A stretch of 64,000 nucleotides of DNA from an uncultured Bacteroides sp. (GTDB lineage: Bacteria > Bacteroidota > Bacteroidia > Bacteroidales > Bacteroidaceae). Positions 9,195 through 17,421 of the stretch are shown piece by piece. Within the stretch, counting starts at the first letter, position 1. Every line of letters starts with the position of its first letter. The stretch covers positions 1-64,000 of the forward strand of contig CAAEFE010000041.1 of the NCBI GenBank assembly GCA_900755095.1, given 5' to 3'. The notes under the pieces were generated by a model, which did not search any database, was not told where the DNA came from, and saw only the letters and a program-made list of their open reading frames with translations. A program made the translations under genes and the position numbers.

Positions 9195-10088
9195 TTAGAT
9201 TTCTACTACGATCACCATAGGATAATGATCGGATAAAGAACTGACAATAGTGCGGGTAGAAAGCACCGTAGCATGTTTCACAAAAATAAAATCAATTCTG
9301 GTCTTTTTAGAAGGAAATGTAAAGAGAGCTCCATGCTGAACGGCCGCTTCCCGATATGCATCTTTTAATATACCACTTTGGCAAATCGTAGTGGCTATTT
9401 CGGGAGCATCAGGAGTAGCATTAAAGTCGCCGGTACAAAATGCGGGAGTATTGTCTTTTGCTTTATCGGAAACTGCATCCACCAGCATTTGGCATGCGTG
9501 TTTTCTAGCATTATCAGCCAAAGGCATGTGAGTTTCAAAAAGATAAAATTCTTTTTGAGTCTTACTATCCTTGAATTTTCCCCATACACAGAAACGTTTG
9601 AAATTTGTTTCATCCCATCCGTTGGAAGGAATGTCCGGAGTTTCGGAAAACCAGAAACGTCCGGCATCCAGTAATGTGTAGCGGCTCTTCTTATATAAAA
9701 TGCCACTCATCTCTCCTGCCTTGTTATCGTCATTTCCAGTGTCACGACCATAAGCGAGAATCTGATAATCACTCGCAAGTTGAGTTCCTAAGTAGGAACG
9801 TTGTTCCCAACTGGCTTCTTCGAATCCACAAATCTCAAAATCGTAGTCTTTGATTAATTGTGCCACACGTTCCCGTCGGTTAGTCCATCCTGTACCAGTC
9901 TCCACCTGTAAGTTATAAGTTGCTACACGCATGGACGTTTCAGTTACGGGGTCTTCGTCTTCCTCTCCATCTCCTGTATCCCACGTGAAATCAGGATAGT
10001 ACAATGAATTGTCTTTATTATCTTCACAACTGCTGGCAAAAACAGAGAATATGAAGGAAATCAATGTATATATTACTATCTTTTTCAT
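9195..10088 (-). CDS. EEP-family lipoprotein (DNase I-like fold)
   Basis: A 297-residue protein with a lipobox (VFASSC) followed by an acidic segment, so it is probably surface-exposed. The EEP catalytic motifs are present: ATYNLQ, GFEEASW, ETHMPLADNARKHA, TGDFNATPDAPE, RIDFIFV and LSDHYPM. It is clearly a paralogue of the protein at 6114-7004: both contain the shared block FWFSETPDIPS or FWYSETPDIPS. It lies between SusD (29 bases upstream) and the GLUG lipoprotein (7 bases downstream). The two paralogues may act in sequence outside and inside the outer membrane on a phosphodiester-containing substrate; the substrate is unknown. Confidence 0.85.
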   Translation of the reverse strand: MKKIVIYTLISFIFSVFASSCEDNKDNSLYYPDFTWDTGDGEEDEDPVTETSMRVATYNLQVETGTGWTNRRERVAQLIKDYDFEICGFEEASWEQRSYLGTQLASDYQILAYGRDTGNDDNKAGEMSGILYKKSRYTLLDAGRFWFSETPDIPSNGWDETNFKRFCVWGKFKDSKTQKEFYLFETHMPLADNARKHACQMLVDAVSDKAKDNTPAFCTGDFNATPDAPEIATTICQSGILKDAYREAAVQHGALFTFPSKKTRIDFIFVKHATVLSTRTIVSSLSDHYPMVIVVEI

Positions 10089-10117
10089 AAATCTATTATT
10101 TATATCTTTTATACTTG

Positions 10118-11863
10118 TTATTCATTCCATCCCGGATTTTGGGTTACAACACCGTCAGATAGTGTTATTTCCTGTCTTGGTACCGGATATAGATAATCAC
10201 GGTTCTCATTCCAAGTACGGTCGATCCAGCTATAACACAACAAATTACCATAATTACCTTCCGACAAAGAGGTGCCACTTCCATCAGAAGCCAGTTTTAC
10301 ATACGTCACACTCCCCACATTGGGTTGCGAAGATGTGGTGTAGAAACAGACATCATTTGTTCCGTCTCCATCAATATCATACGCTTTATTGATAGCTGTA
10401 GCAGGAAGATAAAATCCTTTAAAGGATTGGGCCATACATTGCCCCTCTTTCCAGCGCATCAAATCATAATAACGGAAGCCTTCCATGACCAGCTCTATCG
10501 CACGTTCCCGGCGGATTTCCAGAATCACCCCTTTATTATCTCCTGTGACATTCACATAACCGGTTTCCGGAGCACACATATAAGGGTCCGGAGAAAGGTT
10601 TGCTGCGTTCATATTCAGTTTTCCCGTGACTCCTGCACGTGTCCGCAATTTGTTTATCGTATTGTCGATATCAGTTTGCGTCAGTGTGCCTAATTCTGCC
10701 TTTGCTTCGGCATAGTTCAAATAAACTTCTGCCAATCTGAACAGAGGAAGGTCATTGCTTGAATCACCTGTATAGCTCATATTATCATTTGCATATTTCA
10801 GCAAGTGGTATCCGGTCATCGTGACATTCATATTTATATTTGAAGTACGGATTGTTTGTGCTAAACGCGGATCACGATTGACTATTTCATCCTTGAATTC
10901 CATTGTTGCATAATTGGGCTGGTCGGTGAAACGGTTGCCGTTCTTCATTAAATAATAATTGACCAGTTTTTTCGAAAGTCCGGGGCGGCCTAATGTCGGA
11001 GAATTCTCAAAAGCCTGTACTTTATGAACCAGACTCAAATCATTATTATAATCCCTTGCCAATATGATTTCCGCATCAATCGCATTCTCGGATTTAAAGA
11101 GATTACGATAGGACTGTGAGCCGGATTGATACAATGAATATCCTCCGGAAGCAGTCATGATTTCATTAGAGGCACTTACACAGTCATTCAAGTATTTCTC
11201 ATAATCACCCAATCCATGATATTTACGATAAGTACCTTCAAATAATCCTACACGTGACTTTAATGCCTGGGCAGTCCACCAGGTTACACGATAAAGTTCT
11301 TTTGTCCGGTTGGTTTCTTTAAAAACCTCTATGGCAAAATTAAGATCTTCCATTATCTTTCCCATCACAAATTCGCGTGAATCCCTGGCTTTGTATAAAT
11401 CAGCATCATCCGAGCCGAGTACTTTATCGTACCAAGGTACATCTCCAAAACGTTTCACCTTTTCAAAATAAAAATAAGCACGGAAGAAGCGTGCCAGGGC
11501 TTCATATTTGTCGCGCACTTTCTGGTCTTTACAGTTTCCCAGATTATCCAATAAAAAATTAATTGATCGCAGTGCACTCCAACTCCATCCTCCACCCGTT
11601 TCCGGAATGACACGTTGCCCACTCACTTCGTCGCTTAAAGGAGATACAATCAGCATATCAGCATCGTCCCTATAAATATCACCGTCACCCGGAAAATTGT
11701 TTGAATAGAACTGGTTACTGTACAACTGTAATTGCTCTTCATTCGTAAAATAATCCTTAGTCGTCAAGCGATCTTTCGGATTTATATCCAATATGCTTTC
11801 ACAAGAAGCAAATAACAACGACAGACCAACAGTCGCCCACAATGTATATTTCATTATCTTCAT
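10118..11863 (-). CDS. SusD/RagB-family nutrient-binding lipoprotein
   Basis: 581 residues; signal peptide and lipobox (LFASC) followed by the SusD-type start ESILDINPKDRLTTKDYF. The RagB/SusD core with TPR-like helices is recognisable (LPLFRLAEVYLNYAEAKAEL, ERAIELVMEGFRYYDLMRWKEG) and the C-terminus ends in LYPVPRQEI...NPGW as usual. SusD sits on the outer face of the outer membrane as the lid of the SusC channel. It directly follows SusC (26 bases) and starts the downstream EEP/GLUG part of the operon. The ligand is unknown. Confidence 0.95.
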   Translation of the reverse strand: MKIMKYTLWATVGLSLLFASCESILDINPKDRLTTKDYFTNEEQLQLYSNQFYSNNFPGDGDIYRDDADMLIVSPLSDEVSGQRVIPETGGGWSWSALRSINFLLDNLGNCKDQKVRDKYEALARFFRAYFYFEKVKRFGDVPWYDKVLGSDDADLYKARDSREFVMGKIMEDLNFAIEVFKETNRTKELYRVTWWTAQALKSRVGLFEGTYRKYHGLGDYEKYLNDCVSASNEIMTASGGYSLYQSGSQSYRNLFKSENAIDAEIILARDYNNDLSLVHKVQAFENSPTLGRPGLSKKLVNYYLMKNGNRFTDQPNYATMEFKDEIVNRDPRLAQTIRTSNINMNVTMTGYHLLKYANDNMSYTGDSSNDLPLFRLAEVYLNYAEAKAELGTLTQTDIDNTINKLRTRAGVTGKLNMNAANLSPDPYMCAPETGYVNVTGDNKGVILEIRRERAIELVMEGFRYYDLMRWKEGQCMAQSFKGFYLPATAINKAYDIDGDGTNDVCFYTTSSQPNVGSVTYVKLASDGSGTSLSEGNYGNLLCYSWIDRTWNENRDYLYPVPRQEITLSDGVVTQNPGWNE

Positions 11864-11889
11864 ACTATATTCCTTTATATTCGTTATTA

Positions 11890-14800
11890 TCAGAACGTTA
11901 TATCTACACCAAAAGAGTATGTCTTTGCCCAGGGATAAATATTTGCGTCACTTTTACTTGTTTTCCAGCTGTTACTTGCCGATGCTTGTTCCGGATCAAT
12001 ATAATCGGAATGTAGCTTAGTGAATGTCAGCAAGTTCTCACCACTAAAGTAAACACGTATTTTCTCGAAACCTATTTTGGAAAGCCATTTATCCGGCAAT
12101 GTGTAACCAATAGAAAGATTCTTCAATCGGCAATAAGCCAAGTTCTGCAAATATTTAGTATTAACCACTGCTAATTCACGATTACTACCGAGAGCCACAT
12201 ATCCTCTGGGACGTGGGAAATAAGCATTTGTATTTTCTTCACTCCATACCTGGCTCATAAAGTCGGAAGGAATAAAACTAGCGTATGGTCGGGAATAAGG
12301 TCCCCAAAACATGGACGTTTCAGCACCAGGATACCAATTTTGTTTGCCAATGCCCTGAAAAAGAACTGAAAAATCAATTCCATACCAATCTGCAGAGATT
12401 CCGAAATTATAATTATAGCGCGGCAATGAGTTACCGATCACTTTCATGTCTTTCCGGTCATTAGCTGATGTTGTCTGTTCAATCTTGTTGTTACCATCCA
12501 AATCGACAAATTTGAGGTCACCGGCATGAAGTCCATTATCCAAAGCGCTTGCATTAATCATTTGGTTAACGAACGATTGGTCCACTTTATAATTCCTTGC
12601 TTCTTCATCCGTTTTAAAATAACCGTCTACTACGTATCCCCATATTTCGCCCAACTGCTGTCCTTCGTAAGGATCAGTCAGCGTTCGGTTGGGATTATCA
12701 TATTTTGTCACTTTGGAGGTGTTATCTCCGATACCAGCCATTATCCGGTAGTTGAAAGGCTTGCTTGCCAAAGTAAAACTATCTCCCCAAGTAACAGATG
12801 CTTCCCACCCTTTCGTACGCAAGTCTGCCACATTCATTCTGGGAGAAGAGGCACCATATACGCCAGGCAAAGTCTTTCCTGCCATCAACATATCTTTGGT
12901 ATCACGAATATATGCATCAAAAGATACATTCAAACGGTTATTAAGAAAACCCAAGTCCAAACCTATATTTTTTGTGATTACAGTTTCCCAAGTCAAATCG
13001 GTAGAGTTCGGAGCTGACTCATAGGCATAATCGCCTTTCGTAGTATCTCCGAAAGCATAGTTCATTACCGCTCCGGTATTAATCAGTTGCAGATAGTCAT
13101 AATAGCCTACTGTTTTCTGATTTCCCAATGATCCGTAAGACAGTCTTAGTTTCAGATTACTTACATAGTTTTTGGCTTGTGTAAAGAAGGCTTCTTCACT
13201 GACACGCCATCCGGCAGAGAACGACGGGAAGAAACCGAAACGATGTCCTCGACGGAAACGGGAACTACCGTCATAACGTCCGCTGGCTTCAAATAGATAG
13301 CGGTCTTTATATCCATAATTCAAACGATAGAAAAAACCAAGAATCGCATATTCCTCTTGTCCTCCGGTTATGGATATATCATCACCTTTTGCCAGATTAA
13401 AATCATCGAGAGATTCAGAGAGTAACCCGTTACGTTTCATTCCCAGTTTCTTGAAATACTTATAATCATAGTTACCTCCCACAATGACCTTTACCGAATG
13501 TGCATTTGCGAAGGTATTGTCATACGTCCCGTATAAGTTGAAAGTCTGGCGTATCTGGTTGTTTTGTATTTCCGACAAATAATTGCCTCTGGTACGTCCG
13601 TTATCCATTGTGATTGTTTCTCCCGGATTTCTGGAGTATAACACATCTACGGAACGATTCAAATTCTGCTGGTTGTAATGCGCCCAGCTGTAATTTGCAC
13701 GAATCTCAAAATGCTTGATGGGTTTCAATACGGCCTCGAACGTAGTTACAAACTCATATTCACGATCCCGGTTATGGTGGCCGCCATTCAATAATACGGC
13801 ACTCACACCATCTGCCACTTCTCCTGTGTCTGTCAGACCTGTTCTGTAAACCAGAGTTCCATCCGGATGCATCGGCACAATACTTGCCAAAGCATGCCGC
13901 CCGGCTCTGGTGAAAACGTCATTCACTCCTGATAGTCCCGGATAGGTATATTCAGAATGGTAATAGGAAGTATTGTTACTTAATTCAAACCAGGAAGTGA
14001 TATTGGCAATGATTTTCGAACGGAACGTATATTTCTTAAAACGGTCCGGATCTATTCTGATAATTCCTTTCTGATTATAGTAGTTGCCTGATAGCATGTA
14101 CTTCACTTTTTCGGTTCCTCCCGAAACCGTCAAGTTATGCTCCCAAGTGGGACGGGTATTATCAAACAAACAATTATACCAGTCAAAGTTGCCGTAATAT
14201 TTATACTCTCCGTTTTTTTCTACCACCCATGGACGGGAAGGATCTTCCACTTTATCATTACGGCGAATCCATAATTCATGGTAATCTTCTTGGGTATAAT
14301 GTGTATAAGGGACGCCCTGGTATGTTTTGTAGAACATATCATTGATACCGGCCGAATAATAACCACGCGTCTCAAAATCCGTAGAAGTTGTCGTTTCACC
14401 AAAACTGAAACGACCGTTATAGCTGACATTGGTCTTGCCTACCTTTCCATTCTTGGTTGTAACCAAAATAACTCCATAAGCAGCACGGGCACCATATACG
14501 GCAGCAGCCGAAGCATCCTTCAAAACACTGATGGATTCTACGTCATTGGGGTTTACCTTATTTATATCTCCCTCGATTCCGTCAATGATAGTCAGAGGTG
14601 CTGCATCCGCACTAATAGAGTTGACTCCACGGATATTGAAGCTTCCCCCTTGTCCGGGACGTCCCGAACTAAAGTTTACGTTCATATTCGGTACAGAACC
14701 TTGCAGAAGCTGTGATAAGTTGGCAGCAGAACGGGTCGTCAGTTCATCACCCGAAACGATAGCAACGGCACCAGTCAGGTTTACTTTCTTTTGCGTACCA

Positions 14801-15390
14801 TATCCCACCACTACCACTTCTTCCAGTGTCTTACTATCTTCGCGAAGAACTACTTGAGACAGATTTCTGCTAGTAGCAGCGTAATTAACCGTAATATATC
14901 CGATGTATGAGACTGTAATCGTACTGTTTTCGGGAACATTAGCCAAAGTATAACGTCCGTCTACATTCGTTATTGTACCCAAAGAGCTGCCTTGCACCAT
15001 CACACTGGCGCCAATAATCGGCTCTCCTTTCTCATCGACTACCCGACCGGATATATTTCTTTTGTTCGCATTACTGGTCTGTTGTTCAGAATCCGTAACT
15101 TTCTCCTTCAAATAAATTTTTGTTTTTCCGATCTCATAGTTCACGTTAGTACCGAGAAACAAATCATTCAGAACTTTGGATAGTTCCTGATTCTTTGCTT
15201 CTACCGTCACTATTCGATCCGGATTGACGATCGTACGGCTATAAGCCACCGTAAGACCAGTTTGCTGTGTAATAGCAGAGAATACTTTCTCCAGCTTTAC
15301 TTGTTTAAGATTCATTGTCACCTTTTGGGCAGAAGCGGACACGCTTATGATTATCCCCAGCAACAATACGAGCAGAACTTTGTGTTTCAT
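11890..15390 (-). CDS. SusC/RagA-family TonB-dependent outer membrane transporter with STN domain
   Basis: About 1166 residues from the chosen start. The ORF extends 21 codons upstream to 15453, but the signal peptide begins at the internal Met (MKHKVLLVLLLGIIISVSA), so 15390 is preferred. Domains: signal peptide; STN/secretin-TonB short domain (~25-95), the domain that talks to a FecR-type anti-sigma factor; carboxypeptidase D-like domain (~110-195, GRVVDEKGEPIIGASVMVQG); plug with VVVVGYGTQKK; and a 22-strand barrel. The STN domain matches the adjacent FecR/ECF sigma pair, implying trans-envelope signalling when substrate binds. First gene of the six-gene Sus-like set running to 6114. Confidence 0.95.
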   Translation of the reverse strand: MKHKVLLVLLLGIIISVSASAQKVTMNLKQVKLEKVFSAITQQTGLTVAYSRTIVNPDRIVTVEAKNQELSKVLNDLFLGTNVNYEIGKTKIYLKEKVTDSEQQTSNANKRNISGRVVDEKGEPIIGASVMVQGSSLGTITNVDGRYTLANVPENSTITVSYIGYITVNYAATSRNLSQVVLREDSKTLEEVVVVGYGTQKKVNLTGAVAIVSGDELTTRSAANLSQLLQGSVPNMNVNFSSGRPGQGGSFNIRGVNSISADAAPLTIIDGIEGDINKVNPNDVESISVLKDASAAAVYGARAAYGVILVTTKNGKVGKTNVSYNGRFSFGETTTSTDFETRGYYSAGINDMFYKTYQGVPYTHYTQEDYHELWIRRNDKVEDPSRPWVVEKNGEYKYYGNFDWYNCLFDNTRPTWEHNLTVSGGTEKVKYMLSGNYYNQKGIIRIDPDRFKKYTFRSKIIANITSWFELSNNTSYYHSEYTYPGLSGVNDVFTRAGRHALASIVPMHPDGTLVYRTGLTDTGEVADGVSAVLLNGGHHNRDREYEFVTTFEAVLKPIKHFEIRANYSWAHYNQQNLNRSVDVLYSRNPGETITMDNGRTRGNYLSEIQNNQIRQTFNLYGTYDNTFANAHSVKVIVGGNYDYKYFKKLGMKRNGLLSESLDDFNLAKGDDISITGGQEEYAILGFFYRLNYGYKDRYLFEASGRYDGSSRFRRGHRFGFFPSFSAGWRVSEEAFFTQAKNYVSNLKLRLSYGSLGNQKTVGYYDYLQLINTGAVMNYAFGDTTKGDYAYESAPNSTDLTWETVITKNIGLDLGFLNNRLNVSFDAYIRDTKDMLMAGKTLPGVYGASSPRMNVADLRTKGWEASVTWGDSFTLASKPFNYRIMAGIGDNTSKVTKYDNPNRTLTDPYEGQQLGEIWGYVVDGYFKTDEEARNYKVDQSFVNQMINASALDNGLHAGDLKFVDLDGNNKIEQTTSANDRKDMKVIGNSLPRYNYNFGISADWYGIDFSVLFQGIGKQNWYPGAETSMFWGPYSRPYASFIPSDFMSQVWSEENTNAYFPRPRGYVALGSNRELAVVNTKYLQNLAYCRLKNLSIGYTLPDKWLSKIGFEKIRVYFSGENLLTFTKLHSDYIDPEQASASNSWKTSKSDANIYPWAKTYSFGVDITF

Positions 15391-15537
15391 ACTACTTGCT
15401 TTGATTAAAGTTAAACTTAGATTTAAAATCTCATTTATGCTTAGTAGACACACAAGTCAAAAAAGCGGGTGAGAGAAAAAAGAGTTTTTTTGCATAAGCC
15501 TAATTTATTTCATAACATTCTTATTCTAAAACAGTAA

Positions 15538-15559
15538 AGGCTGCGTATATACACAGCCT
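15538..15559. terminator. Hairpin between fecR and susC
   Basis: A near-perfect palindrome with AGGCTG/CAGCCT arms lies 32 bases after the stop codon of the FecR-type gene. It probably ends or attenuates the sigma/anti-sigma transcript before susC. Confidence 0.5.
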
Positions 15560-15590
15560 GTCCTCATTCTATTATCCTATCCAGTATATT

Positions 15591-16598
15591 TTACTTCTTT
15601 CCGTCCTGTTTCATTCGGACTGTCACTTCTTTCCGGACTTCATCATATTCAAATTTTACCGGCGCAATTTTTTCCAAATCCTGAAGCACTTTCTCCAGTA
15701 TCGTATTATCCGAGGTCAACGTATATACATATTTCGATGCCTGCTCATCCTCTATCTTAAAGTTTACATTATACCAGCGGTTCAAAACCTTGACTACTTC
15801 TGTCAGCGGAGTATCTTTAAAAGAAATCACATTGTCTTTCCACATTGAGACTTGTTTTGAATGATCGTTTTTGATTATCCGACACAGCTCACTTTCTTTA
15901 TTATATATCAGTTTTTCACCCGGCAGTAACGGGTATTCTTTTGCAGAGGAGAGAGTCAGATTTACATGTCCTTCATCCAGACAAATCACAATATCTTTAT
16001 TTTCCGGGTAGGCTTGTACATCGAAAGAAGTACCCAGTACATGAACAGAAGGTCCGTTCAGATTAACAATAAACGGACGTTTTTTATTCTTGGCTACCAC
16101 GAAATAGGCTTCTCCCACCAGAAAAACTTCCCGTTTACCCAATCCGAACTTTTTAGGATACTTCAACCAGGAATCCGAATTGATATAAACTCGTGTCCCG
16201 TCTTGAAACATCATCTGTATCCGCTCTCCTTTGGCAACACGAATTTCCTCATATTCCGTAGTGCCGAATAAATCCACCCGGGAATTGATCTGTAAATAAA
16301 GACCTACCAGGAAAATAACGGGAATCAAGATTGCAGCCACACGGAAGCAGATACGTTTGATCTGTTTACGTGATATGTTCTTTTGGATTTGGTGGTACAT
16401 CTTTTCTGAAGGTATAATATGGTCCACATATATTTCTGCCGTTTCGGCATTTAAACATTCCGCCTCCCGAATCATCACAGCATCCAGATAAGTATTCCCT
16501 TCTTCTGTGGCAAACCATTCCGCCACAAACTTTGCATCCTCCGGTGTAGCAACTCCGGCAAGCACTTCTTCTATTTGTTTATCAGTAGGTCGATTCAT
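15591..16598 (-). CDS. FecR-family anti-sigma factor
   Basis: A 335-residue inner-membrane anti-sigma factor. The N-terminal cytoplasmic part (1-80) would bind the ECF sigma factor. One membrane segment (VAAILIPVIFLVGLYL, ~85-100) follows, then a periplasmic FecR domain (ERIQMMFQDGTRVYINSDSWLKYPKKF, VGEAYFVVAKNKKRPFIV, VLGTSFDVQAYPENKDIVICLDEG) and a C-terminal STN-like region (DTPLTEVVKVLNRWYNVNF). It lies 7 bases after the sigma gene and immediately before the STN-bearing SusC, the usual three-part trans-envelope system. Confidence 0.95.
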   Translation of the reverse strand: MNRPTDKQIEEVLAGVATPEDAKFVAEWFATEEGNTYLDAVMIREAECLNAETAEIYVDHIIPSEKMYHQIQKNISRKQIKRICFRVAAILIPVIFLVGLYLQINSRVDLFGTTEYEEIRVAKGERIQMMFQDGTRVYINSDSWLKYPKKFGLGKREVFLVGEAYFVVAKNKKRPFIVNLNGPSVHVLGTSFDVQAYPENKDIVICLDEGHVNLTLSSAKEYPLLPGEKLIYNKESELCRIIKNDHSKQVSMWKDNVISFKDTPLTEVVKVLNRWYNVNFKIEDEQASKYVYTLTSDNTILEKVLQDLEKIAPVKFEYDEVRKEVTVRMKQDGKK

Positions 16599-16605
16599 TC
16601 TCTTT

Positions 16606-17271
16606 TTATCTTAAATAGTGGACACTCAAATACGTCATTAGTGTGACAAAAGTAACAATTATTAGCATTTTACTTAAATGAATACGTAGCATTTTCAATG
16701 CTTCCGAATAATGCGTTTTGACTGTATTAACAGACAGATTCATCCGTTCGGCTATTTCCTGATTCGTTAGTTCCTCTTTCACTTTCATCAAACAAATACT
16801 GCGTTTCTGTGGCGGAAGCATATCTACCGCTTTATAAAAAGAAGCCATCAATTCTTTCTTCTCCAGATTTTCTATCAGATTATCTTCGTAGACAGGTGCC
16901 GATTGTGCTATCTCATAGTTCTTACTGATTGCACTATTCTCATTACGAATCAGATTTAAGACATGATTTTTCGTCATAGTGAACAGATAGTTCTTAAGGC
17001 TGATTCCTACATGTAGTTCCGACCTAAATTCCCATAAACGGGCAAAGACATGTTGCACTACATCTTCTGCCATGTCTGCATTCATTAAATAACGGTAAGC
17101 TAATACATATAACAGCTTATGATATCTGTCATAAGCCTGTGTAAAGGCTCCTTTATCTCCTTTTTCTATGAAGGAAAAGAGCTTCTCGTCATCCGTATTA
17201 GTGTATTGAGCTGATTTATCTAACATTCCTTGGACTTTGTTTAATCGTTTTTCCAAAAGAACAAAAGACAT
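16606..17271 (-). CDS. ECF RNA polymerase sigma factor with hydrophobic C-terminal tail
   Basis: 221 residues. Sigma region 2 at ~25-95 (YRYLMNADMAEDVVQHVFARLWE) and region 4 at ~145-200 (LPPQKRSICLMKVKEELTNQEIAERMNLSVNTVKTH). It belongs to the Bacteroidetes sigma-70 family group paired with FecR proteins and should drive the susC operon. Oddity: the last 20 residues (MLIIVTFVTLMTYLSVHYLR) are strongly hydrophobic and could form a membrane anchor. Helix KTH of region 4 is retained, so it should bind DNA. A minus-strand TACTTTTG (17305-17298) is a possible -7 element for its own promoter. Confidence 0.93.
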   Translation of the reverse strand: MSFVLLEKRLNKVQGMLDKSAQYTNTDDEKLFSFIEKGDKGAFTQAYDRYHKLLYVLAYRYLMNADMAEDVVQHVFARLWEFRSELHVGISLKNYLFTMTKNHVLNLIRNENSAISKNYEIAQSAPVYEDNLIENLEKKELMASFYKAVDMLPPQKRSICLMKVKEELTNQEIAERMNLSVNTVKTHYSEALKMLRIHLSKMLIIVTFVTLMTYLSVHYLR

Positions 17272-17345
17272 ATTACAATTATGTGTCTTTCACAAAACAA
17301 AAGTAGTAAAATTTAGAAAAGGCAATGCATATTCCTATAAAAAAA

Positions 17346-17394
17346 GTCCCTGATTAACAATCTCCACTATAAAAGAGGATCGTTAATCAAGGAC
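17346..17394. terminator. Terminator after the GH127-GH141-GH78 unit
   Basis: GTCCCTGATTAAC (17346-17358) pairs with GTTAATCAAGGAC (17382-17394) with one mismatch. On the minus strand it follows the GH78 gene (stop at 17422), and the stem is followed there by a run of T (complement of AAAAAA at 17339-17345). It separates the pectin unit from the sigma factor gene. Confidence 0.7.
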
Positions 17395-17421
17395 TACTCC
17401 ACTAACTAATTAACAAATGAA

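Noticed and set aside
12526..13017. 163-codon plus-strand ORF
   Set aside because: Antisense shadow of the SusC barrel region; no motif.
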